A DNA stretch of 64,000 nucleotides from Embiotoca jacksoni (taxonomy: Eukaryota > Chordata > Actinopteri > Embiotocidae), in contig JAKOON010000028.1 of NCBI GenBank assembly GCA_022577435.1, positions 930,001 to 994,000 on the forward strand, given 5' to 3'. The first letter of the stretch is position 1. Every line of letters starts with the position of its first letter. The position numbers were made by a program, and so were the translations under genes. Below, one piece after another: positions 35,615 to 49,300 of this stretch. The notes under the pieces are model-generated. The model was given only the letters and a program-made list of their open reading frames with translations. It was not told the origin of the DNA and ran no database searches.

Positions 35615-35815
35615 ATGGCTTCTCCGAGGCCGTTTGGCCGCTCGTCCGTGGACATTGCCAATGTCATGCAAAGGCTGCAGGGTGAGTGTGTCACTGTCGC
35701 CTCCTCTTCTTCCTCCTCCTCCCCCTCCTCCTCCTGCTCCTGCTGCAGCTGCAGCTGCTGCACACAGAGTGCTGATTCAACGCATGGGCAGCAAGTTTGC
35801 CAACATTTACAGGGC

Positions 35816-35864
<49 letters not shown>

Positions 35865-38800
35865 CATACAGCAATGTTCAGACATAGTCAGAAAACTTCT
35901 CTTTACATTTATCAGGATAATGATGATCCTTCCTGTTCAGGGTTCGTCTGCTTGCTGTCAATCTTCCTCTCTTAGTCTTCCTCTCTTAGTCATCCTCTCT
36001 CGGTCTTCCTCTCTCTGTCTTCATCTCTGTCTTCCTCTTTCAGTCTTCCTCTCTCTGTCTTCATCTCTGTCTTCCTTTTCTTAAAAGTTGAGTCTTCACA
36101 GTCCTGTGCTGTGATTGGCTGATTGTCCGACAGTTGTAGCCTTTAAAAACGGAATAGAATGACATGTTTAGATAATTCGATTTAATGTGCGCGTGTTTTT
36201 AGGGAACATAATTTGTTTTTGCTTGTGACCAATTTACAAAAAGACATTTTATTGTTTGACATCTTTGAAGAATGAAAAAGTGTATTTGGAGAAACATGAT
36301 TTGATTTGTTGAGTGAAGCTGCTGATGTGAACACATGATTCAGAGCTTTGATCTGTTTCTCCTCATGTCTTTAAAGTAAGATTTGAATCACATCATTATA
36401 CAAGTTAAATCTTCCTGGATGCTCCAGTGAAGCGCCTCATCTTTTATCAGATCACGATCATGTTTTTTAGCCTTGAGTTGAAAGTTTTGATTCTTTCTGA
36501 ATCAAACCAACAATCATCATTTAATATTCTTGACGCGAGACACCGCGTCACAACACCAGCAGCGTGCTGGATGCTCTGAACACGACTCCACCCGACACCC
36601 TGTGTGTCCTTGGTGAGCAGGTCGATGGCAGCAGCCTCTGTCTCTTTGTGGGTTTTTATCAGAGCATCGCTGCTGCTGCGTATGGTTTACTAGGAAATGT
36701 TACCGCGCGTTGCCATGGCGACTTCTGTCTGTGGTCGTGCCAGCGCTGCCCGGTTCCTGCTACGGGGTGACTCGGCTTCCTGTACGCCCGCGCTGCTGTT
36801 TTACACCCACCTGGTGGTAAAACATCCTCTCTGCACACCAAGGGGGAAATGGTAGAGATCACATGACACTTTAACGGCCTCCTATTGGCTCATGTGAAGT
36901 ATGGACGAAGTTTAAAAGTTATTATTTCTCTTGTTGAAGCTGCAGAAACCTTTTTCTGCACACGTGACGTTCGAGCCGCTGCAGCGTTTGCTGTCAGGAG
37001 GCCGGACGTCAGGCCACATCTGGAAGACGTCAGCGCGCCAGAGGTTTGAGGGGACAGCAGGTAGCTTCCTGTCATTAAACGCCGTCCTGCAGTCTGCCTG
37101 CGTGGATGCAGAGTTGACAGCACAGTCTGCAGTCTGATGAGCACTCTCGACCCTCCTTTTTTTTAACGTGTTGCCGCAGCAGTGAGTCAGTGTGACAATA
37201 GCTCGCGGCCTCAGATGCCCTCAGGCGGCAGGTCGTGACAGTCAAGCTCTTGTGGGTTTCACTCTTGTGTGTCAAACAGGAAGTGAAGACACACAGCTGG
37301 TGCAGGGTTTGTGGTGATGTCGTGTGCTCCTCAGACACCTGGAGAGGCACGCCGGTCTCGCATCAGACATGAGTCTATCGGGGGCTTTCAGGATTTCATT
37401 TCATTTACTTCTCTCTAATTTCCTCTAATTAGATGTGAAATAGTCCTCGGATAATAAAGAGGAAATAAAGAGGGCTGTGTTTTCTCAATCAACTGATCAT
37501 TAATTTGGTCAAAACAATTTGAACAAATACTGAACACAATTTTTCTGGATCCAACGTGACATCTTCAGATGGGTTTTCTTGTCCTCAACAACCCAGAGGC
37601 TCCTTTATAATGATGCAGAAGCAGATAAACACCTTGAACATGTGATCGATGATCATCTAAACTTTTCTGTGAATCAGCTGATAGTTTTGTTTGAGATATA
37701 AAAGTCTTGTTAGACGCAGAAAGACGAGTGCAGCTCCACGGACAGTCGAGAGTAAAGTAGAAGAGAAGTGAGCTGTTTATTCTGAAGTGTCACTGACAGC
37801 TGCTGGAGACACTGATATGATGTGAAGAGAGCGAGACGGATGAGAGGGACACTATATGAGACTCAGAGACTTATCGAGACTCACTGAGACTCAATGAGAC
37901 TCACTGAGACACTCTGAGACTCATTGAGACACTCTGAGACACACTGAGAATTATTGAGACTCACTGAGACACTGCGGGACACTCTGAGACTCACTGAGAC
38001 ACTCTGAAACACACTGAGACTACTGTGTTGTCTTATTTTTGTAAAGAACAGGAATTGTACCAGGAAGTGATTCAGGCTGTGATGACCCCTCAGTGGGAGG
38101 AGCCTCTGACAGGCTTCTCAATGTGGCCTGTTCTCCTGTAAGTGGAACAGAGTGTCTTTCCAGAGCTCCCAGGTGACCGACTGAGAGGCTCAGCATCATC
38201 TATCCTGAGATCACCTTAAGTACTCCATCACTCCTCTGAGCTGCTCAGGCTTGGTGCTTTAATGGGCTGTTTGTTGCTGCTGATACACTTTTAATTGGCA
38301 CTCAGCTCCCAATGCTGCAGCAGCTTTAATTAAATCAGCTGAGAGGAAACGGGACGACTCGGTGATGGAGCTGCTGTACATGTGAGAGTCAGTGTGTCCC
38401 GACCTCCATTACAAACAGTTCAGGACTCTGGACAGCTCCGAACAGCTGGAACATCAGGACCGCTCGGACTTACTGTCTTCTAGTTTCCTCTTTTAGATCA
38501 GATTGATGATCTGAAAGTGTTTCAGTCTTTTGAACATCAGAACGTCCGTGTTTGTAACTCAGAGGAGCGACAACGTTCCTGTTTCCTGTTTGTAATCTGT
38601 ACTTTATGAACGCTGGTCCTTATTTCAATATTTGAAGATGTTTCTTTTTTTGTAGTTCACACACACGTTTGCCCTCCTAACAGGATACAGGAAGTTGATT
38701 TTTAGTTTTTGACTCTTTTAGTTCAAACACAAGCAGCTTCTTTTGAGTTTCTCCAGGAAATTACGATCCTGCCTTCACTAAATTCCTGCAATTTCTTTTC

Positions 38801-39887
38801 TCAGAAACTGGCGTCGACAGAAGCTCTGCTGAAGTATTACAGTATAAATTCACCTTTACGAACAAAACTGACTTTATTAGTTTGTAGAAAAGCTGCTGTG
38901 TCAGGTTCGATCCCCCTCGTTGTCTCTGGTGGAAATAAAAACTCCTCCCTTCCAGCAGCAGCAGGTTTTTCCTCGTCAACCTGTCTGCAGGTCAGAACAG
39001 GAAACAGATGATTTTATTATTCTGAACTCAAATTTCAGCGATTATTTAGATGCTGGCATAATGTAGGATTGTTAATATGAACAAGTAATGGATTACTTTC
39101 TTTGAGATTGTTGTAAAAGATATTGTTGTGTTAAAGAAATTCTTATGAGAATATGGGAGTAAAAAACGTTGCAGTCTTTATTCTCCTTGTGGAAATGAAT
39201 CCCTTAAAATCAAATCATATAAAAATATTTGATTTACAGTAAATTCTGAACTTTCTGAAGCTCAACATCTCCTTGTTCCTGTTGTGTGCTGCTGTCAGCA
39301 ACGTTTCAATGTTTAACCTCTTTTTACTCTTTGAATGTTGAAGGAAGGAACATTTTCTTCTGAGCATGTTTTCTGGGCCACATTCAGCAGCTCCTGAACA
39401 GTAATAATAGAACCACAACCTCCGGCCTATTTTTAGCATCCTGTCGGAAAAGCTTTCTGAACAGAATAAAGGCAGGTTGTAAGAGAAGTGATGGAGCAGG
39501 ACGCTCTCTCTCTCTCTCTCTCTGCTGTGTTTATTCAGGACAGCAGAGTCGTGGTCCCAAGATGACTTGGTTCTGTTGGGTCTGAGATGTTGCAGGGCTT
39601 TGACATGACACTGTATGTACAAAGGGAATCCCGGGCGTGGGTGTGTCCGCTGCCTCGTCAAGGAGACAGCAGCTGGTGGACGTCCTCCAGCAGCCGCAGC
39701 ATTAATTATTGAGCCGTGTTGCAGCTTGGAGAGCTTTGTGTGTCCGTCTCTTCACTTTGTTCTGGTCCGTTTAATAAGCAGGGACCTTGTTTACTTTTAC
39801 ACAAACAAAAAAAGATTTAAAAAAAAAGATTTAAAAAAAAATTATTTTCAACTGTGTCAATTTCAAAGGAGATTAAATACATCTTAT

Positions 39888-39957
<70 letters not shown>

Positions 39958-40191
39958 AAACCAGGCTTAAACTGGGATAATGCAGCCGAGGCCGTGACAT
40001 CACCGCCTGCTTTGTGCTGATTGGCTGAGCCGCGCTGTGAGTTGAGCCCTCAGCCTCCGAGGAGAGAGCAGTGCAGCGGGGGCTGTGCACATCCTCACAG
40101 GCATGGCTGCTCCGGCCGGGGACAACACAGGAAGAAGGAGGGATGGGATTGTAAATCAGCCTCTCTGTTAGCCTCCTCTGCCCTGCCGTCT

Positions 40192-40244
<53 letters not shown>

Positions 40245-41216
40245 TGAGGGTGTGTGTGTGGGAGGAGGGGACGTTTCCATCCCAGCCTCCAGCAGCTCGT
40301 TTGCTCTCCGGCAGCAGATTCGTTCGGCTTCCTGCTGGTCGGACAGCCGAGTGTTTCCACTGTGGATTTAGCTCTCGCTCCGGCTCGTATGTGCGGCGCG
40401 GAGCTTGTGAGATGCGCGGTGCCGCAGCGCGGCGTGTAGAATGGCTCAGTACAAGGACTTTTCTGTCAGGAAGACCTCGTTAAACCTGGTGACAGGCTTC
40501 TTTCAGTATCTGCGCGGTAAGTAGGGCAGCAGCCGCCTCCGTCCCTCGTCTCTTTGACCTGTGAGCATATGCTGACGGTTTGTAGGTGAATCCCTGCTGC
40601 ACAAACACAGCTGTGTGTGTGTGTGTGGTTGTTGTTGTTGTGATCTGTATACGCTTGAGTGGGCTTCCCCTGTGCTCCAGTGATGGAGCGTTAAGCCTGT
40701 GGGTGACTGTGATGTGTTTCACTTGGATGTATGTGTTCCTGCCGACACGTGACCGCTGGCCGTACCTCCGCGGCTGGATGTTGAAAGATGGCCTCTGTGT
40801 GCAGAGTGCAGCGGCGGCGGTGGCCGGCGTCTGCGATGGGGTGTTAGGAAGCAGCGCCGAGCGCGACGGCAGCGGCACAAAGCAGAGAAACGTGTGGTTT
40901 TGTTGAGCCTGCTGCATAATGCATGAACTATTGTGGGGGTAACAGAACAAGAGAGCAGTAGGTGGGGGGAGGGAGGGAGGCCCAAACAATCAGGCATGTT
41001 GTTGCCGAACACGGAGGAGGCTGTGAAATGTTCAGGTCTCCTCGTGTGACCTCCATCTGAGAGCTCCTCTCGCTGCGAGCATGCTAACGCGCACACGCTG
41101 CAAGGGCGGCTGCGATGCCGCCTGACGCAGCGGGCGGAGGGATGAAGCAGCAGGTTTGTGCTGCTGACTGACAGGCGGTCTCGTGCGTTTCACATTTCTA
41201 CTGCAGCCGGCATCGG

Positions 41217-41284
<68 letters not shown>

Positions 41285-41650
41285 GTCCCGTGTTCTGACC
41301 CGCTCCATGTCCTTTCATTTCAGATGAGCAAGAGGCGGTGCAGAAGAGGACCTTCACTAAATGGATCAACTCTCATCTGGCGAAGGTAAGAAGGGCAGTC
41401 TTCATCGCCGACGTCTGCCGGCCCAAGTGAAGGTTGGAGGATGTGACAACCTCCAACTGAAGCCGTGTTCACCTTTAATCTTCGTGGTGGTTTAATCTGC
41501 AGCTTCCTTATCGGTCGGAGACGTTTCAGGCTGCGGAGAGAAATCCAGACAGGTTTACTCAGACAGGTCAGATTTAAAGATCCTCGCTGCTCCATGAACT
41601 CCAGTGTAGCGTGTTTATAATTCAGGACCTGGTGTGTGTGTTTGGTGTGT

Positions 41651-41686
<36 letters not shown>

Positions 41687-43290
41687 TTTGTTTGTTGTGT
41701 GTGAGTGTGTCGGTATGTGTGTGTGTGTGTGTGTGTGTGTTTTTGGACACTGTTGGCAGGGACAGTGCTGCCGTGTGCAGATGGAGAGCAGGAGGGAGAG
41801 GACGGTTCCCTGCAGGCAGTCGTCTGCTCCCGGGCTTCATGCATGTAAATTAAAGGAACAACAATAACACAAGTTCACGTGCTCTGACTCTGCAGGGTCT
41901 CACTCCGGGATCTGGTCCTGGATCTGGTTCTGGATCTGGTTCTGTTGTTAGGCCCACAGATCTAAAACTTGAGAACAGTCCCGGCGTTCATCATTATTCA
42001 CACTCTGCACTGCAGCTCAGTGCCTGTGCATACCAATGGGACCAGTGAAGCATCATGGGATTGTCAACAGGGCGGTTTCCACGGCAGCAAGAGGCTCACT
42101 CAGCGGGATGGACCGCAGTGACGACCTGCTAGCTGCAGAGAGGTTGAAGGTCGTCTGTGTTTGTGGACGAGTATTAGAAAGGGCAGTTGAGAGTGTGCGT
42201 TTTATCTGAGTGAGAACTTCCTGCAGCCTCCGCGTCCACTTCCTGCCAGCTTCTATCAGCGAGCGCCGTCCATGTTCTTTACACTGTTTTTACACCGTCA
42301 GCGGTTTTTAATTCAGGTTCCAGGGCGGGTCAGATCTCTACATAACAGACTGAAGGGTCGCTCATCTTTGTTTTAACAGACATCCCCCTGATATCTGCAG
42401 TCAGACTGTAAATTAACTGAACATCGAATATCTGAGAGGAGAGTTCAGGATGAGGATGAAGAGTAAACGGAGCGAGCAGCAGCAGGACCGCTGCCTCCTC
42501 TTCACACACCGCTCTGCCCCACATACGCAGCCAACTGCATCCTGTCATGGAGTACGCGGAGCTGTGAAACGGCCCGCGCTGCCAAACAAACAGTTCCCCG
42601 CGGCGAGCTGTGCCTTTAATTAAAGCTCCACGGCAGGAGTGGAGAAGCATCTGCTTCCTGTGGGTCTGCTGCAGGTTGGAGGGTCGTCAGAGAAGCCGTC
42701 AGTCACCTGTGACGGCGTGCAGGTCGGTGAACGTGTGGTTTTTAAAAATTTGGAACACCAGCAGACGGTTAAATCCGTCGCCTCAGGGCTGGCCAGCGAG
42801 CCACCACTAAGGAACGGGCACCATGTTTTCAGCTGCAGGGAGGCACCGTGCTCTCTTCTAACAAGCCCGTCCTCTCACACTCTACATGCTTTTCTTTTTC
42901 TTTTCTGACTGCACCGAATGTTTTTTCTGCACGTTTATGCCGTGTCTCCTCTCCGGCAGCACAAACCACCGCTAGAGGTTAACGACCTGTTCGAGGACAT
43001 CAAAGATGGGGTGAAGCTGCTGGCGCTGCTGGAAGTCCTGTCTGGACAAAGACTTGTAAGTTGTTTTTTTTGTTTGTTTTTTACACAGGATTTAAATTGC
43101 ACACTGCATGAATGTGTTGGATTTAAAATGTCTCATCCCGTGTGTGTGAAACATGAAATCTGTGCACGAGTTTGAGGGAATCTATTCCAGCAAGTTTGAA
43201 CAAAACCAAAGTTTAGTGTCGGATCTCTGTGCATAAATTAGTCTGCTGTAATTCAGAGATCTCAGCCTCCCTGCTGTGAGGAGCTGTTAG

Positions 43291-43388
<98 letters not shown>

Positions 43389-46300
43389 ACTGACCCAGAT
43401 TCCATTTAGCAATTAGACCGATCCACACAAACTGCTGTTTCATCTGCAAAAGCACATGGTCACACTGCATGGTGAACTCTGTGTGGTGCATTCACTGTCC
43501 TGGATGATGCGTTCACTGTTTGATGGGTTCACTGTCCAGTCCGATGATATGTTCATTGTCCAATGGGTTCACTGTTCAGTCTGATGATACGTTCATGGTC
43601 TTGTCCGATGATTCGTTCACTGTCCAGTCTGATGATACGTTCATGGTCCTGTCCGATGATGCGTTCACGGTCAGATGGGTTCACTGTCCAGTCCGATGAT
43701 ACGTTCACTCTCTTGTCCGATGATACGTTCACTCTCCTGTCTGATGATATGTTTACTATCCTATCCATTGATGCGTTCACTGTCCGATGATGCGTTCACA
43801 GTCCTGTCCGGTCCAATGCGTTCACTGTCCAATGATACATTCACTGTACGATGCATTCAGCTGTCTGCTGCATGTCATTTCTTGCTCTCCTTCTCTCTAC
43901 TGTCCCTTTCAAATTAAATGAATACTACAAAATAAAAGCTGACTTCCTGTGTCCGTTGGCAGCCCTGTGAACAAGGCCGGCAGCTGAAGAGGATCCACTG
44001 GGTCTCCAACATCGGCGCCGCTCTCAAGTTCCTAGAAGGCAGAAAGGTGAGCATGCAGCAATGTTGCGTGTGTGAGAGTAGAAAGAGGAGTGTATGATGA
44101 TGATGAGGAAGAGGAGGAGGCTGCTGATTGGATGTTTGTCAGTGCAGCAGCAGACAGGACTTCTTGATTACATAACTAAATCCCCGGGGCGCTGCTCTGT
44201 GGAGCTCATGTCCCACTTTCCCGAGTCTCCCGGAGGACTGACACTGACACTATTGTGATCTCTCTCCCGTCACGTGTGGCTTCAGTCCGTGTACCGAGGA
44301 TCTCCGGTCAGTTCAACGGCCTGCGTGACCTCACCTCATGTTTTTTTCTTTTTCTTTTGATGCACGATGTGTTCGATGCAGTGCTCTGTGTCTGTAAATC
44401 TGAGGCTTTCTCCTGAGTTTGAATGGATTCTGGTTCTGGTGTGTCTCTGCAGTGCTGCCTGATTTCCTTTAAAGCTCTGCTGTTTTTCTCCGTGGCTTTT
44501 TCTGAACCGAACCGCATCAAAGACCGGACTTTGATGCCTCTGAGGAAAAAAACAACAACAACAAAGCTTGCAGTTTGAAACTTTTATTCTACAAACTGTC
44601 TGCAGGGACTCCCAGAATAATCTTCTGCTTCGGTTTCAGATCAAACTTGTGAACATTCACGCCACCGACATCGCAGACGGACGACCGTCCATCGTCCTCG
44701 GCTTGATATGGACCATAATCCTCTACTTTCAGGTAAAGCGGCGTGTGACGTGGCTCCTGTAAGAGTCACTGAGGTGGGCGGACCAAACGGTTCAGTCCAG
44801 TGCAGGATGAGTTTTGCAGTGGGAGGAGCATCTAGTTTTAGATGATGTAATACGACCCCGTTTCCAAACAAGTTGGGACGCTGTGTGAGATGTAAATAAA
44901 AACAGAATGTCATGATTTGCAAATCATGTAAATTCGTATTTAATTGAAAATAGACCGAAGACAACATATCGAAAGTTGAAACTGAGAAACTTTCTGGTTT
45001 AATGAAAAATATGTGCTCATTTTGAATTTTATGGCAGCAACACTTCCCAAAAAGGTGGGACAGGGTCAACAAAAGACTGGAAAAGGTGTGTAATGCTAAA
45101 AAATACACCTGGTGGAACATCTCAACTAATTTAGGTTTCATGGCAACAGATCAGTAACATGATTGGGTATAAAAATGTCTTTTCAGAGAGGCAGAATCTC
45201 TCAGCATTGAAGATGGGGAGAGGTTCACAGCTCTGTAAAAGACTGTGGGAAAATAGTGCAACAATCTAAGCATGATGTTTCTTAACGTAAAACTACAAAG
45301 AATTTGTAGATTTCATCATCTACGGTTCATAATATTATGGAAAGATTCAGAGAATCTGGAGAAATCTCTACACAAGGGACAAGGCTGAAAACCAATTTTG
45401 GATGGTGGTGATCTTCAGGCCCTCGGGCAGCACTGCATTAAAAACAGACTATATTCTGCAGTGGGAATCACTGCATAGGCTCAGGAAAACCATCGTCTGT
45501 GAGCACAGTTCATCCCTGTGTCCTCTCTTATTCCGGGACCAGAGGTCCAAGTGTTGACGTGTGTCCTGTTGACGTCCACCTGAAGCAGCTTCTCTCTTTC
45601 TGTCTCTCTTTCAGATTGAGGAGTTAACCAGCAACCTGCCGGCCCTGCAGGCCCTGTCCAACAGCAACTCCTCTGTGGATAGCATCACCAGCTCCGAAAC
45701 AGGAAGTCCTCCCATGAAGAGGAAGGTCGTCAACAGATTTCAGGGCAACGCCAAGAAGGCCCTGCTGAGATGGGTGCAGTGCACGGCGGCCAAGTAAGTC
45801 GCTTTTTGAATCCTCTTTTTCCTGCACAGAAGAGAGAGAAGAGTCTTCAGATCATCGTCCACGTTTCTACATGTGTTCTCAGGCATCACGGCATTGAGGT
45901 GAAGGACTTCGGTGCCAGCTGGCGCAGCGGCGTTGCCTTCCAGTCGGTGGTGCACGCCATCCGACCCGACCTGGTGGACATGGAGGAGGTGCGGCAGAGG
46001 AGCAACAGGGAGAATCTGGAGGAGGCGTTCGCTCTGGCTGAAAATGAGCTGGGCATCCCCCGTCTGCTGGATCCAGAAGGTGTGTGTGTGTGTCTGTCTG
46101 TCTGTCTGTCTGTCTGTGTGTGACTTCCTGCTGCGTTAAATATTCAGTATGGGTGTTTGAGCTTCAGATGGTGAGCGAGTGTTTCCCCGCAACGTCCAGC
46201 CTCTGTCTGAGGAAGTGAAGCAGTCTGCAGTGGCTCTGCAGTTCCCGACGCTTTATCTCGCAGAGAGATATGCGCTGAAATGATTTCTAGAAGCGTCGGG

Positions 46301-49300
46301 GTCAGGGGAGGCGATGAGAGCGGATGTGTATAATTAGCCGTCGGGCCTCGGCGGATTCATCCTCCGAGGACACGAACTGTTTCACTGTCAGGTGGAAAGC
46401 GGCTCGTTCCTACTTTTACATGATTGTTGCTCGTGTCCGTGTCGCCCCACAGATGTGGACGTGGACAAGCCGGACGAGAAGTCCATCATGACGTACGTGG
46501 CACAGTTTCTGAAGCACTACCCGAACCCGCACCACGGAGAGACGGATGGGCAGCAGGACGAGGTACCTCCTTCAGATCTGTGATGACGTACATTCCAAAC
46601 ATATCAGGGTGTTGCCTCATTGTACCGCACTAGATTTCATATTTGCATCCATGCATGGTGACGTTTTGAGTTGTGGATCCGACGGTGGATCAGTGAGTTC
46701 AGAGACTGCGAGCGACGTGCAGCAGCACGGAGGAGGAGGAAGGTAGAACCCCGATGAGGAAGTGGTAGAAGATCCACACGTTAACGTGACCGCCGGTACG
46801 TGAACATTTGTGACTTCACCGTTGGACCTGAAACTGGAGCAGAGAAACATAAGTTTTTGGGTGACGTTGGCGGGGTTGTGTCACCATGGATTCGTCCTCC
46901 AGGGTCAGACTGTCAACACCGAGTTCTACTGGGACCTTCTGCGGCCTGTTACCGTTGTTAGCGGTTTGGTGTCATGAGTTAGCTGTTTGCTTGCTTTCTT
47001 AGCAGGCCGGTAGCTTTTTGTTAACTTAAAATGTTGTGTGTTGTTTTTTTTGCCAACTTAACTGTTTGTGGGCAGGTTGTTACCTTGAGTTTAGCTAGTT
47101 TTTGCAGAATTAGCTGTTTTTAGCTTTTTTTTTTTTTTTTTTACAAAATTTGCTTTTTGTTAGCAGGTTGTTAGGGTTGTTAGCTTGAATTTAGCTGTTT
47201 GTTGTTGTGTTTTTTTGCGAAATTAGCTGGTTGTTAGTGTTGTTAGCTGTTTTTTTAACTTGACTTTTAGCGAAATTAGCTGGTTGTTAGCTTGTTAGCA
47301 CCATGTGGAATTCAGGAACTGACTTTGATCAAGCGAAGACACTTGTACAACTTCCTCATCAGGGTTATACCTTCCTCCTTCTCCGTGCATGTCACGGTGC
47401 TGCACACCGTTCACGTGCAACAGCAGCAGTCTCTGAATTTATTGATTTCCCTAAAAACAACCTCACACATCATCAAGTCTAGAGCGTGACCTCATGCAGA
47501 TATCATACAACAGTATGTCCTTCTGCTGCTGAGCTTCATCACTGTTGATCACAGCACGAACACATCATCGTCATCATCATCCTTCACCACAGACTCATTT
47601 CATTTCTCCATCTACTTATTTTTTGTGCACATTAAGCTGCTTCTCGGCTCAATTCCGACTTTTGCACTGTCAGTGCCGGTGCTTCAGGTGAGAGTTCAGC
47701 CCGCGGTGCTGCATGCGCTCTGTGTGGAGTGTAAACCTGAAATCACCCCCTCGTCGTCCTCCGCTGTCTCTGCTTCTTCTTCTTCTCCTCCTCCTCCCCC
47801 TGTTTTTAATGCCTCTCTGATGGATCTGCATCTTTCTGTGTGCCTTGCTGCTTTCCTGGATAGTTTGGTCCCCAAGATATAGAGCAAATGCTGGAGGTAT
47901 GTTCCACTAAACCGACTCAACCACAGGATGTTCTTCTTCCCTTCATGCCTGCTTCTACCTGAACCTCTGACACTAATTAGTCCTGAAACGTAGAGCTGTT
48001 CCCTGCCTGTGAGTGTGTTCATGTCTGTAGTTTTGGATGCTGGTTTGTAAAAGAGGTCTAAGCTGCATGTCTGACTGTGACAGAGGGAGGAGAGGAAGAT
48101 GCTCAGAGAGCTGAAGGTGTTTTTAGATCAGCTGGAGAGAGACGTGCTCCGGGCGCAGGGAGCTGAGGGGAATCTCACGGGCAAATACCAGGTGAGTCGA
48201 GACTCGAGTGCACCCTGCTGGGAGGACGACATTAACTGACACGCAAATCACCCCCTCCTCTCGGTCTTGCAGGCGTTCAAGAGCTTCCGCGTTCAGTACG
48301 AGATGAAGAAGAAGCAGACGGACCCGCTGCTGCAGCCGGTGAACAAGGACGGGAAGCTGTCGGTGGACCAAGCTCTGGTGAAGCAGGCGTGGGACCGGGT
48401 GTCTGCCAGGGTAACTTTCTCTTTGCTAAACAAGTTGCATCATCGCAGTGAGAGAAGCTGTATTTAGTCGCTGCCAGAGAGTCCAGAGTGGTTGGATCAA
48501 GGGTGAGGGGGGAGGAGAACAGAGGCGGATCTGTTCATCAGTCTGACAATCCACTGCTAAATAAACCTCCTTTTATAGGCGGACTGCTGGTGAACATGTG
48601 GACTTCCTTCTGAGCAGCGTTGCCTAATCTGTTTTTTTTTAAATTTTATTTTATTGCAGCTGCTGGACTGGCACATCCACCTGGACAAGTCCCTGCCGGG
48701 TCCACTTGGCGTGATTGGAGCCTGGCTTCACCGGGCCGAGATGGCTCTGAGGGATGACATCCCCCTCCAGCACGCTCACGACGAGACGGCCAATGTCCTG
48801 CACAGAAAACTGGAGCAGCACAAGGTGACGGCTCGTCCGCCCATCCTGCCATCAACACACACGGACAGCACAAAGACACGAGGACCTGATCTGTGTTTTA
48901 ATGTTGCAGGAAGTGTTGAAAAACCTGGAGTCCCACAGACAGACCTTCCAGCAGATCCACCGAGACAGATCGGTGAACGGCGTTCCCGTCCCAGCGGAGC
49001 AGCTGCAGGACATGGCGGAGCGGTAACATCACGGCCACTTCCACGTTTTTATCTTCCGAAGTGATTTAATCGACAGAAACTCATCTTTTCTGTTTGATCT
49101 GCAGATTCAACTTCGTGTCGACATCGTCGCACGCTCACTTGATCAAGCTGGAATTCTGGGAAATGAAGTACCGCCTGATGGCCTTCCTGATGCTGGCCGA
49201 GTCCAAGCTGAAGTCGTGGATCATTAAATACGGGCGGCGGGACTCGGTGGAGCTGCTGCTGCAGACCTACCTGGTACGCTGCGGTCGTTGGCGGTTGTCG

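Larger units (their letters stand above)
35682..40200 (+). other. syne1 intron 1 (left part), no coding exon seen
   Basis: It contains a CA run (35819-35862), a TCTTCCTCTC-rich low-complexity block (35960-36080), a CpG-rich island-like segment with an X-box (36540-37060), a GAGACTCACT tandem block (37855-38022), a dispersed repeat (38752-38890) and another CA run (39890-39953). Open frames here are short, unsupported by splice signals, and match nothing I know. Alternative promoters for shorter transcripts are possible. Confidence 0.5.
41324..46562 (+). other. syne1: Actin-binding region of syne1: tandem CH domains (exons 2-9)
   Basis: CH1 is read from RTFTKWINSHLAK (exon 2) through DLFEDIKDGVKLLALLEVLS (exon 3) to DGRPSIVLGLIWTIILYFQ (exon 6). 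A Ser-rich linker with the phrase SSVDSITSSETGSPP (exon 7) follows. CH2 starts at GNAKKALLRWVQC and runs through GIEVKDFGASWRSGVAFQSV to DEKSIMTYVAQFLKHYP (exon 9). These are the family signatures of a type-1/type-2 CH pair that binds F-actin. Introns inside this region are the longest in the window and carry most of the transposon insertions. Confidence 0.93.

Noticed and set aside
38904..38914. GGTTCGATCCC B-box alone
   Set aside because: No A-box or tRNA fold nearby; could be a SINE scrap but support is too thin.
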